Shown piece by piece: positions 30,293 to 39,027 of a stretch of 64,000 bases of DNA (position 1 is its first letter; each line of letters begins with the position of its first letter). Both the position numbers and the translations under genes were made by a program. Origin of the DNA: Ancylobacter novellus DSM 506 (GTDB lineage Bacteria > Pseudomonadota > Alphaproteobacteria > Rhizobiales > Xanthobacteraceae); assembly GCF_000092925.1 (NCBI RefSeq), contig NC_014217.1, positions 4,216,001-4,280,000 of the forward strand, in the 5' to 3' direction. The notes under the pieces are model-generated. The model was not told the DNA's origin. It saw only the letters and a list, made by a program, of their open reading frames with translations, and did not search any database.

Positions 30293-31210
30293 ATGACCGC
30301 CGAGACCGCCGCCGAGACCGCCGCCGACATCATCGACGACCACGCCAAGGCCCGCGTGCTGGTGCAGGCGCTGCCGCACATGCAGCGCTACGACGACGCC
30401 ATCGTCGTGGTGAAATATGGCGGCCACGCCATGGGCGACGAGCAGGTGGCGCGGGACTTCGCGCAGGACATCGTGCTGCTCGAGCAGTCCGGCGTGAACC
30501 CGGTGGTGGTGCATGGCGGCGGCCCGCAGATCGGCGCCATGCTGGCCAAGCTCGGCATCAAGTCCGAATTCGCCGCCGGCCTGCGCATCACCGACAAGGC
30601 CACCGTCGAGATCGTCGAGATGGTGCTGGCCGGCTCGATCAACAAATCCCTGGTCGGCTTCATCAACGAGGCCGGCGGCAAGGCGCTCGGCCTCAGCGGC
30701 AAGGACGGCAACATGGTCCTCGCCTCCAAGGTGACGCGCTCCGTCCGCGACCCGGATTCCAACATCGAGCAGGTGATCGACCTCGGCTTCGTCGGCGAGC
30801 CGGAGACGGTGGACACCACCGTGCTCGACCAGATCCTCGGCCGCGATCTCATCCCGGTGCTGGCGCCGGTCGCCACCGGCGTTGACGGCGGCACCTTCAA
30901 CGTCAACGCCGACACCTTCGCCGGCGCCATCGCCGGTGCGCTCAAGGCCAAGCGCCTGCTGCTGCTCACCGACGTGCCGGGCGTGCTCGACGCCGACAAG
31001 CAGCTGATCAAGGAGCTGACCATCTCCCAAGCGCGGGCGCTGATCGCCGACGGCACCATCTCCGGCGGCATGATCCCGAAGGTCGAGACCTGCATCTACG
31101 CGCTGGAGCAGGGCGTCGAGGGGGTGGTGATCCTCGACGGCAAGGTGCCGCATTCGGTGCTGCTGGAGCTGCTGACCGACCACGGCTCCGGCACGCTGAT
31201 GACGCGCTGA
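30293..31210 (+). CDS. argB: Acetylglutamate kinase
   Basis: A 305-residue N-acetylglutamate kinase, second enzyme of arginine synthesis. [12 protein letters not shown] near residues 36-47 is the lysine/glycine-rich phosphate-binding site. [14 protein letters not shown] follows, and [11 protein letters not shown] and [27 protein letters not shown] complete the amino-acid kinase fold. The last segment ([16 protein letters not shown]) matches arginine-sensitive enzymes. It is the first gene of a run leading to dapD-dapE, but a full family B repeat 17 bases after its stop may end or process the transcript. Confidence 0.95.
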   Translation: MTAETAAETAADIIDDHAKARVLVQALPHMQRYDDAIVVVKYGGHAMGDEQVARDFAQDIVLLEQSGVNPVVVHGGGPQIGAMLAKLGIKSEFAAGLRITDKATVEIVEMVLAGSINKSLVGFINEAGGKALGLSGKDGNMVLASKVTRSVRDPDSNIEQVIDLGFVGEPETVDTTVLDQILGRDLIPVLAPVATGVDGGTFNVNADTFAGAIAGALKAKRLLLLTDVPGVLDADKQLIKELTISQARALIADGTISGGMIPKVETCIYALEQGVEGVVILDGKVPHSVLLELLTDHGSGTLMTR

Positions 31211-31227
31211 TCCAACCCCGCGCGCGA

Positions 31228-31335
31228 CCTCATCCTGAGGTGCGCGCGCAGCGCGCCTCGAAGGATGCTCGCTTAAGCGCACCCGGACGAGCATCCTTCG
31301 AGGCCCGGCCTGTGGCCGGGCACCTCAGGATGAGG
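31228..31335. repeat. Palindromic intergenic repeat, family B, full copy
   Basis: A 108-bp copy, the same length as the one at 19906, with ends CCTCATCCTGAGG and CCTCAGGATGAGG and a GCCCGGCCTGTGGCCGGGC inner hairpin. It starts 17 bases after argB. Confidence 0.85.
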
Positions 31336-31389
31336 GCGTGACAGGCGGGGAGCGCGAATCCCGCCTCGCCTCGCTGATCGGTCTTCGCT

Positions 31390-32121
31390 ATGGATGGCGC
31401 CATGCCGACTTCAGCCCGCGCCGATGCTTCCGCCATCGATTTCTCCCATGTCGAGACATGGGTGTTCGACCTCGACAACACGCTCTATCCGCCGGGCCTC
31501 GATCTGTGGCGGCAGATCGATGTGAAGATGCGCGCCTATATCTCGCGCTTCCTCGGCATCACGCTCGACGAGGCCTTCGCGCTGCAGAAGGGCTATTACC
31601 GCAAATACGGCACCTCGCTGCGCGGGCTGATGATCGAGCACGCCATGGACCCCGACGCCTTCCTCGCCGAGGTCCACGCCATCGACCTGACCTCGCTGGA
31701 GGCGGCGCCGGCGCTGGGCGAGGCGATCGGCGCGCTCCCCGGTCGCAAGCTGGTCTACACCAACGGCTCGCGCGGCCATGCCGAGCAGGTGTTGAACAAG
31801 CTCGGCATCTCCGACCACTTCGCCGACGTGCACGACATCGTCTCGGCCGAGTTTCATCCCAAGCCGCAGGAGAGCGCCTATCGCGGCTTCCTTGCCCGCT
31901 TCGAGGTCGATCCGGGCCGTGCCGCCATGTTCGAGGACCTCGCGCGGAACCTCGAAGTGCCGGCGCAGCTCGGCATGCGCACCGTGCTCGTCGTGCCGCC
32001 GGGCCTTGCCGTGAACCCCGCCGACCGCGAGGCGTGGGAGCACGAGGGCCGCGACGGCGAGCATATCGACGTGGTGACGGACGACCTGACCGGCTTCCTG
32101 AACAGCTTGCGCGCCCCATAG
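31390..32121 (+). CDS. HAD family pyrimidine 5'-nucleotidase
   Basis: A 243-residue haloacid dehalogenase superfamily phosphatase of the pyrimidine 5'-nucleotidase (SDT1-like) type. Motif I is VFDLDNTLYPP near residue 28, motif II is VYTNGSRGHAEQVL, motif III has the lysine in HPKPQESAY, and motif IV is AAMFEDLARN. These motifs support Mg2+-dependent hydrolysis of small phosphate esters. An ATG at 31402 is an equally possible start. It is placed between argB and dapD, as in many Hyphomicrobiales. The stop abuts a fragment of a family B repeat. Confidence 0.85.
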   Translation: MDGAMPTSARADASAIDFSHVETWVFDLDNTLYPPGLDLWRQIDVKMRAYISRFLGITLDEAFALQKGYYRKYGTSLRGLMIEHAMDPDAFLAEVHAIDLTSLEAAPALGEAIGALPGRKLVYTNGSRGHAEQVLNKLGISDHFADVHDIVSAEFHPKPQESAYRGFLARFEVDPGRAAMFEDLARNLEVPAQLGMRTVLVVPPGLAVNPADREAWEHEGRDGEHIDVVTDDLTGFLNSLRAP

Positions 32122-32138
32122 GGCACCTCAGGATGAGG
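32122..32138. repeat. Family B repeat fragment
   Basis: The right end of family B, CACCTCAGGATGAGG, remains directly after the stop codon of the HAD gene. The rest of the element is absent, so it looks like a truncated remnant. Confidence 0.6.
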
Positions 32139-32247
32139 ACAGTCCCGTGGAGGCGAAGTTCGCCGGCTCCCAAGCGGTTCGCCCACATCCCCGTTGACAG
32201 AAACCGCCCGCGACCGGACAAGACCCGCCGGACAGCGGGAGAGTGAC

Positions 32248-33090
32248 ATGTCGAGCGAGCTTCAGAGCACCATCGAGGCGGCCTTCGAGGACCGCGCGTC
32301 GATCAATTTCGAGACCGGCGGCGCTGTGCGCCACGCGGTCAACGAGGCGCTCGGCCTGCTCGACGCCGGCAAGGCGCGCGTCGCCGAGCCGGGCGCGGAC
32401 GGCAAGTGGACCGTCAACCAGTGGCTCAAGAAGGCGGTGCTGCTCTCCTTCCGCCTCAACGACATGAGCGCTATCCCCGGCGCGCCGGGCGGCGCGCATT
32501 GGTGGGACAAGGTGCCCTCCAAGTTCGACGGCTGGGGCGAGAGCGAATTCCGCGCGGCCGGCTTCCGCGCCGTGCCGGGCGCCATCGTGCGCCGCTCGGC
32601 CTATATCGCCCCGAACGTCGTGCTGATGCCGTCCTTCGTCAATCTCGGCGCCCATGTCGGCGCCAGCACCATGGTCGACACCTGGGCGACCGTCGGCTCC
32701 TGCGCGCAGATCGGCGCCAATGTGCACCTGTCCGGCGGCGTCGGCATCGGCGGCGTGCTGGAGCCGCTGCAGGCCGGCCCGGTGATCATCGAGGACGACT
32801 GCTTCATCGGCGCCCGCTCCGAGGTGGTCGAGGGCGTGGTGGTGCGCCGCGGCTCCGTGCTCTCCATGGGCGTGTTCATCTCCGCCACCACCAAGATCGT
32901 CGACCGCGCCACCGGCGAGGTGTTCGTCGGCGAGGTGCCGGCCTATTCCGTCGTGGTGCCCGGCTCGCTCCCCGGCAAGCCGCTGCCGGACGGCACGCCC
33001 GGCCCCTCGCTCTACTGCGCGGTGATCGTCAAGCGCGTCGACGAGCAGACCCGCTCCAAGACCTCGATCAACGACCTGCTGCGGGATTGA
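32248..33090 (+). CDS. dapD: Tetrahydrodipicolinate N-succinyltransferase
   Basis: A 280-residue DapD, which succinylates tetrahydrodipicolinate in the lysine/diaminopimelate pathway. The left-handed beta-helix is visible as hexapeptide-type repeats from about residue 110 to 215 ([20 protein letters not shown] and onward), with [18 protein letters not shown] near the active-site loop. The N-terminal domain has WWDKVPSKF. The ATG at 32248 matches the family start; an upstream in-frame ATG adds 18 residues. dapE follows 39 bases later, so succinylation and desuccinylation are in one operon. Confidence 0.96.
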   Translation: MSSELQSTIEAAFEDRASINFETGGAVRHAVNEALGLLDAGKARVAEPGADGKWTVNQWLKKAVLLSFRLNDMSAIPGAPGGAHWWDKVPSKFDGWGESEFRAAGFRAVPGAIVRRSAYIAPNVVLMPSFVNLGAHVGASTMVDTWATVGSCAQIGANVHLSGGVGIGGVLEPLQAGPVIIEDDCFIGARSEVVEGVVVRRGSVLSMGVFISATTKIVDRATGEVFVGEVPAYSVVVPGSLPGKPLPDGTPGPSLYCAVIVKRVDEQTRSKTSINDLLRD

Positions 33091-33129
33091 TCGGCGCCGG
33101 CGGGCGGCGAGCGGACACAGGAGAGTGGC

Positions 33130-34323
33130 ATGGCAGACGTCGTCAGGGCCGATCCCGTCGAGATCCTGCGGGCGCTGATCCGCTGCCCGTCGATAACGCC
33201 GGAAGAGGGCGGGGCGCTCGCCTTCCTGGAATCGCTGCTGCGCGCCGCCGGCTTCACCGTCCATCGGGTGAAGCTGACCAGCCCCAACACGCCGGACGTC
33301 GAGAACCTCTATGCCCGCTTCGGCGACAAGGGGCCGAACCTCTGCTTCGCCGGCCATACCGACGTGGTGCCGCCGGGCGATCCCGAGCACTGGCGCTTCC
33401 CGCCCTTCGAGGGCGCCATCCATGACGGGCTGATCTATGGCCGCGGCGCGGTGGACATGAAGGGCGGGGTCGCCGCCTTCATCGCCGCCGGCCTCGATTT
33501 CGCCGGCGCCAATGGCTGGTCGGGCGACGGCGCGCTGCCGGGCTCGATCTCCTTCCTCATCACCGGCGACGAGGAAGGCCCGGCGATCAACGGCACCGAG
33601 AAGCTGCTGCGCTGGCTCGCCGACCGCGACGAGCGCATCGACCATTGCGTGCTGGGCGAGCCCTCCTCGCGCGCCGCGCTCGGCGACATGGTGAAGATCG
33701 GCCGGCGCGGCTCGCTGTCGGGCTCGCTCACCGTGCACGGCAAGCAGGGCCATGTCGGCTATCCGCACCTCGCCGAGAACCCGATCCCCGGCATGGTGAA
33801 GCTGCTCGCCGGGCTGCAGGCCGAGCCGCTCGACCGCGGCACCGAGCATTTCCAGGCCTCGAACCTCGAGGTCGTCTCGGTCGACGTCGGCAACCCGGCC
33901 TTTAACGTCATCCCGGCCGAGGCGCGGGCGCGCTTCAACATCCGCTTCAACGAGCTGTGGACCCCGGCGACGCTCACCGCCGAGATCGAGCGCCGGCTGA
34001 AGGCCGCCGCCGGCAACGAGGTGCGCTTCTCGCTCGCCATCGAGCCGCGCAATTCCGACAGCTTCCTCACCGCGCCGGGCGAATTCGTCGACCTCGTGGT
34101 CGACGCGATCGCCACTGCTACCGGGCAGAAGCCGGAGCTCTCCACCACCGGCGGCACCTCGGATGCGCGCTTCATCAAGGATTACTGCCCGGTGGTCGAG
34201 TTCGGGCTGGTCGGCACCACCATGCACCAGGTGGACGAGGCGACGCCGGTCGACGAGGTCGAGCGGCTCACCGACGTCTATGCCGGCATCATCGCGCGCT
34301 ATTTCGCGGCGTTCGGGCGCTGA
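33130..34323 (+). CDS. dapE: Succinyl-diaminopimelate desuccinylase
   Basis: A 397-residue M20 metallopeptidase that removes succinate from N-succinyl-LL-diaminopimelate, acting two steps after DapD. The first metal motif is [13 protein letters not shown] with His76 and Asp78. [14 protein letters not shown] carries the second metal aspartate, and [12 protein letters not shown] has the catalytic and bridging glutamates. The dimerisation domain has [12 protein letters not shown]. The C-terminal [11 protein letters not shown] and a late histidine complete the site. Length is normal. The stop TGA is followed directly by a convergent small gene. Confidence 0.95.
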   Translation: MADVVRADPVEILRALIRCPSITPEEGGALAFLESLLRAAGFTVHRVKLTSPNTPDVENLYARFGDKGPNLCFAGHTDVVPPGDPEHWRFPPFEGAIHDGLIYGRGAVDMKGGVAAFIAAGLDFAGANGWSGDGALPGSISFLITGDEEGPAINGTEKLLRWLADRDERIDHCVLGEPSSRAALGDMVKIGRRGSLSGSLTVHGKQGHVGYPHLAENPIPGMVKLLAGLQAEPLDRGTEHFQASNLEVVSVDVGNPAFNVIPAEARARFNIRFNELWTPATLTAEIERRLKAAAGNEVRFSLAIEPRNSDSFLTAPGEFVDLVVDAIATATGQKPELSTTGGTSDARFIKDYCPVVEFGLVGTTMHQVDEATPVDEVERLTDVYAGIIARYFAAFGR

Positions 34324-34587
34324 TCATTTGCTCTTCAGGGCCGGCGCGAGGGCATCGACCCTGGCCGAGCCGGAGACGTCGGTGCCATAGGCGTCGGTCT
34401 GCACGCTGCTGCTCATCTTCACGCAGGTCTGCGTGCCCGGAACCCGGGCGAAGCCGGCGCCATAGCTGGCGCAGACCGGGTCCGGCTTGGCGGTCGTCGC
34501 GGCCTGCGGCCCGTTCTGCGCCGCGGCCGGCAGGGCGGTGAGCAGCATTGCGGCGAGGATCGCCGTCCTTGCGTGAACCTGTCTCAT
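34324..34587 (-). CDS. Small secreted protein with porin-type signature
   Basis: An 87-residue protein starting at ATG 34587 with AGGGAG 6 bases upstream, which decides this start over the ATG at 34608. A signal peptide covers about residues 1-25 (AILAAMLLTALPAAAQ). The mature part begins PDPVCASYGAGFARVPGTQTC and continues with a VKMSSSVQTDAY strand. That C-x2-YGxGF-x3-PGT-x-TC pattern is the N-terminal signature of the alphaproteobacterial Porin_2 (Omp2b-like) family, but the barrel that should follow is missing. So it may be a stand-alone domain or a relic. Two cysteines could form the disulfide seen in the porin signature loop. Confidence 0.68.
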   Translation of the reverse strand: MRQVHARTAILAAMLLTALPAAAQNGPQAATTAKPDPVCASYGAGFARVPGTQTCVKMSSSVQTDAYGTDVSGSARVDALAPALKSK

Positions 34588-34697
34588 CGCCGCTCCCTTG
34601 AACATCACCGAAATCTCCGATCCGAATGCGGCCCCTTTCGGGCGCCGGCACCTGCGCTAGCATGGCGCCGATTCGCCTCTCAATGGGAGAAGAGCGC

Positions 34698-35141
34698 ATG
34701 TCGACGCCGATCCGGCCCGTTCTCGCGGCCAGCACCGCGGTCTTCCGGGACGGGCGCGTGCTGCTGGCGCGGCGCGGCCGCGCGCCCTCGCCGGGGCTGT
34801 GGACCCTGCCCGGCGGCCGGGTCGAACCCGGCGAGACGCTGGCCGAGGCCGCGGCGCGCGAGGTGATGGAGGAGGTCGGCGTCGCCTGCGACATACTCGG
34901 CTTCGCCGGGGCGCTCGATGTCATCCAGCGCGATGAGGCCGGCGGCCTTTCCGCCCATTTCGTCGTCGTCAGCCATGCCGCGCGCTGGACCGGCGGCGAG
35001 CCGGCGGTCGGGCCGGAGGCGGCCGAGGTCGGCTGGTTCGACCCATCCGTGCTGCCCGAGGAGACGACGCCCGGCCTCGCCGGCATCGTCGAGGCGGCGC
35101 GCCTCATCGCCTTCGCCGCCGCCAGCACGCATTCGACGTGA
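34698..35141 (+). CDS. NUDIX hydrolase
   Basis: A 147-residue NUDIX protein. The box GGRVEPGETLAEAAAREVMEEVG (residues 39-61) keeps every catalytic residue of the GX5EX7REUXEEXGU pattern. The ATG at 34698 is favoured because GGGAGAAGAG lies just upstream; in-frame ATGs at 34683 and 34626 are less likely. NUDIX enzymes cleave nucleoside diphosphates linked to another group. The substrate here is unknown, and the short compact form fits an ADP-sugar or mutagenic-nucleotide type. A family A repeat follows 16 bases after the stop. Confidence 0.87.
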   Translation: MSTPIRPVLAASTAVFRDGRVLLARRGRAPSPGLWTLPGGRVEPGETLAEAAAREVMEEVGVACDILGFAGALDVIQRDEAGGLSAHFVVVSHAARWTGGEPAVGPEAAEVGWFDPSVLPEETTPGLAGIVEAARLIAFAAASTHST

Positions 35142-35157
35142 GGGACGCAGGGGTTCC

Positions 35158-35241
35158 CCCTCATGGCCGGGCTTGACCCGGCCACCCAGTGACCGGGTGC
35201 AGGCGGAAAGTCTGGGTTCCCGGGTCAAGCCCGGGGATGAG
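35158..35241. repeat. Family A repeat, variant full copy
   Basis: This copy has GGCCGGGCTTGACCCGGCC on the left and CCCGGGTCAAGCCCGGGG on the right, with CCTCATG and GATGAGG ends in place of CGTCATG/CATGACG. It lies between the NUDIX gene and the TIGR02301-type gene. Confidence 0.78.
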
Positions 35242-35328
35242 GAAGGGGAATTGCAGATCGAGGCTCCGGGCCCGGCCTTCGCCCGCGGCCCCTTGACGCT
35301 CGCTCTCAGGCAGCGCACCACAGCGGCC

Positions 35329-35721
35329 ATGAACCGCGTCCTCCGCTCCGCCCTCGGTGCCGTCCTCCTGCTCGGTCTTGCCCTGCCGGCGACGGCGCAG
35401 ACAACGCAGGGCGCGGCGCCGCCTTATGAGGGTGACCTGCTGCGCCTCGCGGAGATCCTCGGCGCGCTGCATTACATCCGCCCGCTCTGCGGGGCGGCGG
35501 AGGCGACGCGCTGGCGCGACGAGATGGCCGGCCTGCTCGACGTCGAGGCGCCCTCCGGCGACCGGCGCGGCCAGCTCATCGCCGCCTTCAACAACGGCTA
35601 TGAGAGCTACAAGCAGGTCTACCGCACCTGCACGCCCTCGGCCGAGCTGGCCAGCCAGCGCTACCTGGAGACGGGCGCAAAACTCTCCCGCGACATTGCG
35701 GCGCGCTACGGCAGCAACTGA
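35329..35721 (+). CDS. TIGR02301 family secreted protein
   Basis: A 130-residue exported protein with a signal peptide (VLRSALGAVLLLGLALPATAQ). The mature domain has the conserved LAEILGALHYIRPLCG and an aspartate/arginine-rich helix, then AFNNGYESYKQVYRTCTPSAE with the second cysteine. These match the TIGR02301 family of small periplasmic proteins limited to alphaproteobacteria. Function unknown. The ATG at 35329 is preceded by GGCGGC-rich sequence without a strong Shine-Dalgarno. Confidence 0.82.
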   Translation: MNRVLRSALGAVLLLGLALPATAQTTQGAAPPYEGDLLRLAEILGALHYIRPLCGAAEATRWRDEMAGLLDVEAPSGDRRGQLIAAFNNGYESYKQVYRTCTPSAELASQRYLETGAKLSRDIAARYGSN

Positions 35722-35864
35722 TCCGGCTAGGATGGCGCGAATTCGCCCGGCGTGTCGCATTTTTGCCGCGCCATATTAACCGTCCTTCAATTCTTGGGCG
35801 GAACGGCCGGCACGGCGTGCTAAGGTCCAACTCATGGCGCGTCGCTCGCACGCGGAGGATCGAA

Positions 35865-36137
35865 TTGTCCCAGCTTCCGGAAACGCACGACATCGATGGC
35901 AAGACCGACAGCGCGCTCGAGGACGAGCGCCACGCCGCGCTCGCCTATCTCGACGAGGCGTGGAACGAGGCCGTCTATGACGGGCTGGACGAGGACTGCC
36001 TCGCGCAGGCGGCGCTGTTCACCGCCATCCGCTCCATGGTCGCCACCTATGGCGAGGAAGCCGCCGCGGGCTTCGCCGAGCGCCTCGCCGGCCGCATCCG
36101 CGCCGGCGAATACACGGTGCCGTTCAACCGGCAGTGA
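35865..36137 (+). CDS. Small conserved hypothetical protein with TTG start
   Basis: A 90-residue acidic soluble protein. An open frame extends up to an ATG at 35763, but GGAGG sits 6 bases before the TTG at 35865, and the 34 residues upstream are Arg/Asn-rich and unlike the rest. I therefore place the start at TTG 35865. The protein is helical, with AALAYLDEAWNEAVYDGLDEDCLAQAALFTAI and a basic C-terminus. It resembles small alphaproteobacterial conserved proteins, but I do not recognise a family. A cluster of palindromic repeats follows. Confidence 0.62.
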   Translation: MSQLPETHDIDGKTDSALEDERHAALAYLDEAWNEAVYDGLDEDCLAQAALFTAIRSMVATYGEEAAAGFAERLAGRIRAGEYTVPFNRQ

Positions 36138-36179
36138 GGCTGGGCGGTCGTACTCCCGAAACCTGATCCCATAAAGCGC

Positions 36180-36223
36180 CCTCATCCTGAGGTGCTTGCG
36201 CAGCGAGCCTCGAAGGATGAGGG
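36180..36223. repeat. Family B half-element
   Basis: A 44-bp half copy with ends CCTCATCC and GGATGAGG and the inner CTGAGGTGCTTGCGCAGCGAG. It is followed 31 bases later by a family A unit, so the two families lie side by side here. Confidence 0.72.
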
Positions 36224-36253
36224 TCGTCGGGATGGTGATTGCCGCCTTCCAAC

Positions 36254-36352
36254 CGTCATCCCCGGGCTTGACCCGGGGATCCACGACTTGGGACCAGCGC
36301 GCACCGCGTGGAGCCGACGACGTGGATGGCCGGGTCAAGCCCGGCCATGACG
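36254..36352. repeat. Palindromic intergenic repeat, family A, full copy
   Basis: A 99-bp copy with CGTCATCCCCGGG and CCCGGGGATCCACG on the left, and CGTGGATGGCCGGG with CCCGGCCATGACG on the right. It lies between the convergent small hypothetical gene and rpsU. The 318-base gap 36138-36455 is thus filled by repeats plus the rpsU terminator. Confidence 0.85.
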
Positions 36353-36381
36353 ATCCTCAGCGCTGCAACGCAGCCCCAACG

Positions 36382-36412
36382 ACAAAAGCGCGGCGACCCT
36401 CGTCACCGCGCT
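36382..36412 (-). terminator. Rho-independent terminator of rpsU
   Basis: On the minus strand an 11-bp stem AGCGCGGTGAC / GTCGCCGCGCT (one G-T pair) with loop GAGG is followed by TTTTGTC, 43 bases after the rpsU stop. It fits an intrinsic terminator. Confidence 0.75.
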
Positions 36413-36455
36413 CTGCATGTTCAATCGGCTGCGGGCTGCGGAAGCAGCCGTCGCC

Positions 36456-36695
36456 TCAGCCGCGGCCGGGAACGGTCTTCGGCTTCGAGGGCAGCAGGCC
36501 TTCGCGCTGGGCGCGCTTACGGGCCAGCTTGCGAGCGCGGCGGATGGCCTCGGCCTCCTCGCGGGCGCGCTTCTCGGACGGCTTCTCGTAGTGGCCGCGC
36601 AGCTTCATCTCGCGGAAAATGCCTTCGCGCTGCATCTTCTTCTTCAGCGCCTTGAGGGCCTGGTCGACGTTGTTGTCCCGAACGAGAACCTGCAC
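36456..36695 (-). CDS. rpsU: 30S ribosomal protein S21
   Basis: A 79-residue bS21, which binds the 30S platform and aids initiation. The N-terminus [20 protein letters not shown] is the family signature, and the very basic C-terminal tail (about residues 40-79) fits alphaproteobacterial S21. The ATG at 36695 is the normal start. A terminator follows. The unannotated 222 bases upstream presumably contain its promoter, but I see no clear one. Confidence 0.95.
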   Translation of the reverse strand: MQVLVRDNNVDQALKALKKKMQREGIFREMKLRGHYEKPSEKRAREEAEAIRRARKLARKRAQREGLLPSKPKTVPGRG

Positions 36696-36917
36696 GTGTG
36701 TTCCTCTTCGTGCTTCGCTTCACGCATGCGTTGAATTCTGGGCCGGTGCGTAACCTCACGAGGAGGCAGGCGGCCGGTCAAGGTGGCGCAGATAGCAGAA
36801 CGCGCCCCGCTTGTCCACAAGCCGCCGGCTCAGCAATGCCAACGGGCCGGCCGCGCTTGCGCGTTCGCCTCCCCGCTCGACCGATTCCGCCGCCGCGCGT
36901 TCCTGCGCGCAAACGGC

Positions 36918-37538
36918 TCAGCCGCCATGGACCGCGATCGCCTCGGCGACCGCCGCCTTGGTGCGGAAGCCGAGCGCGTACTGGTATTCGGGCGAGTTGT
37001 AGGCCGCGAGCGCGGTCGTGTAGTCGGGGAAGGCGAGGACCACGTTGCGCGAGCGCGCGATGCCGTGCACCGCCTCGTAGCGCCCGCCGCGCACCAGGAA
37101 CCAGCCCTTGTACTTCTCGACCGCGATGGCGTCGGCGGCGACGTAGGACTTGTAGGTTTCCGGGTCGTGCACATCGATGCGCATCACCCAGTAGCCCGGA
37201 TCCGGTCCTTCGGGCGGGCCGGAGATGACGCGGGCGGCCGGCTGCACGCCCTCATAGCCCTCGACGATCACATGGTCGCCCTCGGAAGCGGCGAGGCGAT
37301 GGGTATAGGCGGCCTGGTATTCGGGCGAGTGGAAGCAGGCGAGCGCGGTCTCGTAGTCCTTGAACTCGACCACGACGTTGCGCGAGCGCGACGCGCCTTC
37401 CAGCGCCTCGAACTTGCCGCCGCGCACCAGGAAGCGCCCGCCAAAGGCCGCGATGGCGGCGGTGGCGCCCTGGATATAGGGCTTGTAGCCCTCGGCGTCG
37501 TTCACATCGAGGCGGCTGATCCAGTAGCCCTTGGCCAT
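36918..37538 (-). CDS. Tandem DUF1330 protein
   Basis: A 206-residue protein made of two DUF1330 domains: about residues 2-97 and 110-206. Each begins with GYW(I/V)xR(L/I)DVxDxExYKxY, continues with FLVRGG(K/R)(F/Y)EA and SRSRNVV or ARSRNVV, and ends with a SPEYQxA helix. So the gene arose by domain duplication. Single DUF1330 proteins are small ferredoxin-like dimers, and this one may form the dimer within one chain. Function unknown. It lies 23 bases before pyrF on the same strand, so cotranscription is likely. Confidence 0.87.
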   Translation of the reverse strand: MAKGYWISRLDVNDAEGYKPYIQGATAAIAAFGGRFLVRGGKFEALEGASRSRNVVVEFKDYETALACFHSPEYQAAYTHRLAASEGDHVIVEGYEGVQPAARVISGPPEGPDPGYWVMRIDVHDPETYKSYVAADAIAVEKYKGWFLVRGGRYEAVHGIARSRNVVLAFPDYTTALAAYNSPEYQYALGFRTKAAVAEAIAVHGG

Positions 37539-37561
37539 CGTCGTGTTCCTCTGTTTGGCGC

Positions 37562-38290
37562 TCAGGCGCTCGGCACCTGAGCGGAAAGGGCCCGGGCGAC
37601 CTCGGCCTGCACCGCCCTTGCCGCGGCGGCGGGATCGGGCGAGGCGAGGATCGGCCGGCCGACCACCAGATGGTCGGCGCCGGCGCGGATCGCCGCGAAG
37701 GGCGTGGCGACGCGCTTCTGGTCGCCGGTGGCGGCGCCGTCCGGGCGCACGCCGGGGGTGACGATGGCGCCCTTCGCGCCGAGCAGGCCGCGCACCTTGG
37801 CCGCGTCGGTGGGGGCGCAGACGATGCCGTCGACGCCGATCTCGCGCGCCTGCGCCACTCGCGCCGCCACGGTCGAGGCGACGTCGGCGCGGTAGCCGGC
37901 CTCGTCGAGGTCGGCATCGTCATAGGAGGTCAGCACGGTGACGGCGAGGATGCGCAACGGGCTCGCGCCCTTGCCTTCCATCGCCGCGCGCATGGTCTGC
38001 GGATAGGCGTGGACGGTGGCGAAGCTGGCGCCCAGCGCCGCGAGGCTGGCGACGCCGCGCGCCACCGTGTTGCCGATGTCGTGCAGCTTGAAGTCGATGA
38101 ACACCTTCTTGCCCTCGGCGATCAGCTCGCGGGCGAAGCCGAGGCCACCGGCGAAGCCGAGCTCATAGCCGATCTTGTAGAAGGTCGCGGTATCGCCGAG
38201 GCGGGAGACGATGCTCTCGGCTGCGCCCACCGACGGCAGGTCGAGCGCGACGATGAGCCGGTCTCGCGGGTCGGGGATGGGCGCGCTCAT
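37562..38290 (-). CDS. pyrF: Orotidine 5'-phosphate decarboxylase
   Basis: A 242-residue PyrF, which makes UMP from OMP in the last step of pyrimidine synthesis. [13 protein letters not shown] contains the first active-site aspartate. [19 protein letters not shown] carries the Lys/Asp catalytic chain, and [17 protein letters not shown] is the phosphate-gripping end. The ATG at 38290 fits the family; an in-frame ATG at 38347 would add 19 residues. It stands apart from other pyrimidine genes and lies between DUF1330 and an FMN reductase gene on the same strand. Confidence 0.95.
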   Translation of the reverse strand: MSAPIPDPRDRLIVALDLPSVGAAESIVSRLGDTATFYKIGYELGFAGGLGFARELIAEGKKVFIDFKLHDIGNTVARGVASLAALGASFATVHAYPQTMRAAMEGKGASPLRILAVTVLTSYDDADLDEAGYRADVASTVAARVAQAREIGVDGIVCAPTDAAKVRGLLGAKGAIVTPGVRPDGAATGDQKRVATPFAAIRAGADHLVVGRPILASPDPAAAARAVQAEVARALSAQVPSA

Positions 38291-38370
38291 GAAGCTCTCC
38301 GCGGCTTCAGAGCCCCTTCCGTCCGGATGGAACCATCGGAACGACAAGAAAGTGCTCTGGATCGAACAAG

Positions 38371-38399
38371 CTAGGGCATTTCTCTTCGAAATGCCCTAG
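38371..38399. repeat. 11-bp hairpin spanning the stop of the FMN reductase gene
   Basis: CTAGGGCATTT / AAATGCCCTAG is a perfect 11-bp inverted repeat with a 7-base loop CTCTTCG. It includes the minus-strand stop codon of the FMN reductase gene. No T-run follows. Its surroundings from 38318 look like an old intergenic element. Confidence 0.65.
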
Positions 38400-38980
38400 G
38401 CGCGCAGACCTGCCCTGAGCGCCGCTTGCTCGATAAGCGTAGACATCACCGCGCGCAACCTCTCAAGCGCGCGCTCGTCCTTGAAGTCGCCGTCCTCGGT
38501 GAAGGCGTTGGCGGCGCCGGCCACCATCACCTGCTCGGCGAGCACCAGCACGTTGAGGCCCAGCGCCAGCGTCTGGCGCAACATCATCGAGGCGCGGTAG
38601 CCGCCGAGACCGCCCGGCGAGGTCGAGCCGATGGCGTAGACCGGGCCCTTGAAGGCGTCGCCCTCGCCACCGCGCACGCGGCTCGCCCAGTCGATGGCGT
38701 TCTTCAGCAGCGGCGGGAAGCCGGCATTGTATTCGGGGGTGGCGATGAACACGCCGTCGGCGCTGGCGAGCTGGTCGCGCAGCTGTCGCGCCGGCTCGGG
38801 CACGCCGGATTCGGCCTCCAAGTCGGCGTCGTAGATCGGCAGCGGATAGTCGGCGAGCGAGAGCAGCACCGGCTCGCATTCCATCAGCGCGAGCTCGCGC
38901 GCCGCCAGCGCGGCGAGGCGCGCCGAATAGGAGCCGGTGCGGATGGAACCGGCAAAGACGACGATACGCGGGGCGCGCAT
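38396..38980 (-). CDS. NADPH-dependent FMN reductase
   Basis: A 194-residue flavoprotein of the FMN_red family. GSIRTGSYSARLAALAARE at the N-terminus is the phosphate-binding loop of a flavodoxin fold, and TPEYNAGFPPLLKNAIDW is the family motif that contacts the isoalloxazine ring. The ATG at 38980 gives the usual start. It is a cytoplasmic NAD(P)H oxidoreductase, possibly for quinones or azo-compounds; the substrate is unknown. The stop codon lies inside a perfect hairpin. Confidence 0.87.
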   Translation of the reverse strand: MRAPRIVVFAGSIRTGSYSARLAALAARELALMECEPVLLSLADYPLPIYDADLEAESGVPEPARQLRDQLASADGVFIATPEYNAGFPPLLKNAIDWASRVRGGEGDAFKGPVYAIGSTSPGGLGGYRASMMLRQTLALGLNVLVLAEQVMVAGAANAFTEDGDFKDERALERLRAVMSTLIEQAALRAGLRA

Positions 38981-39027
38981 GGGAGCTCCCTCTCGCTTCA
39001 GGATCGGAAAGGGCGGCGGGCCGGCGT

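Noticed and set aside
32128..34227. 699-residue minus-strand frame opposite dapD/dapE
   Set aside because: Shadow of two standard genes with all catalytic motifs on the plus strand.
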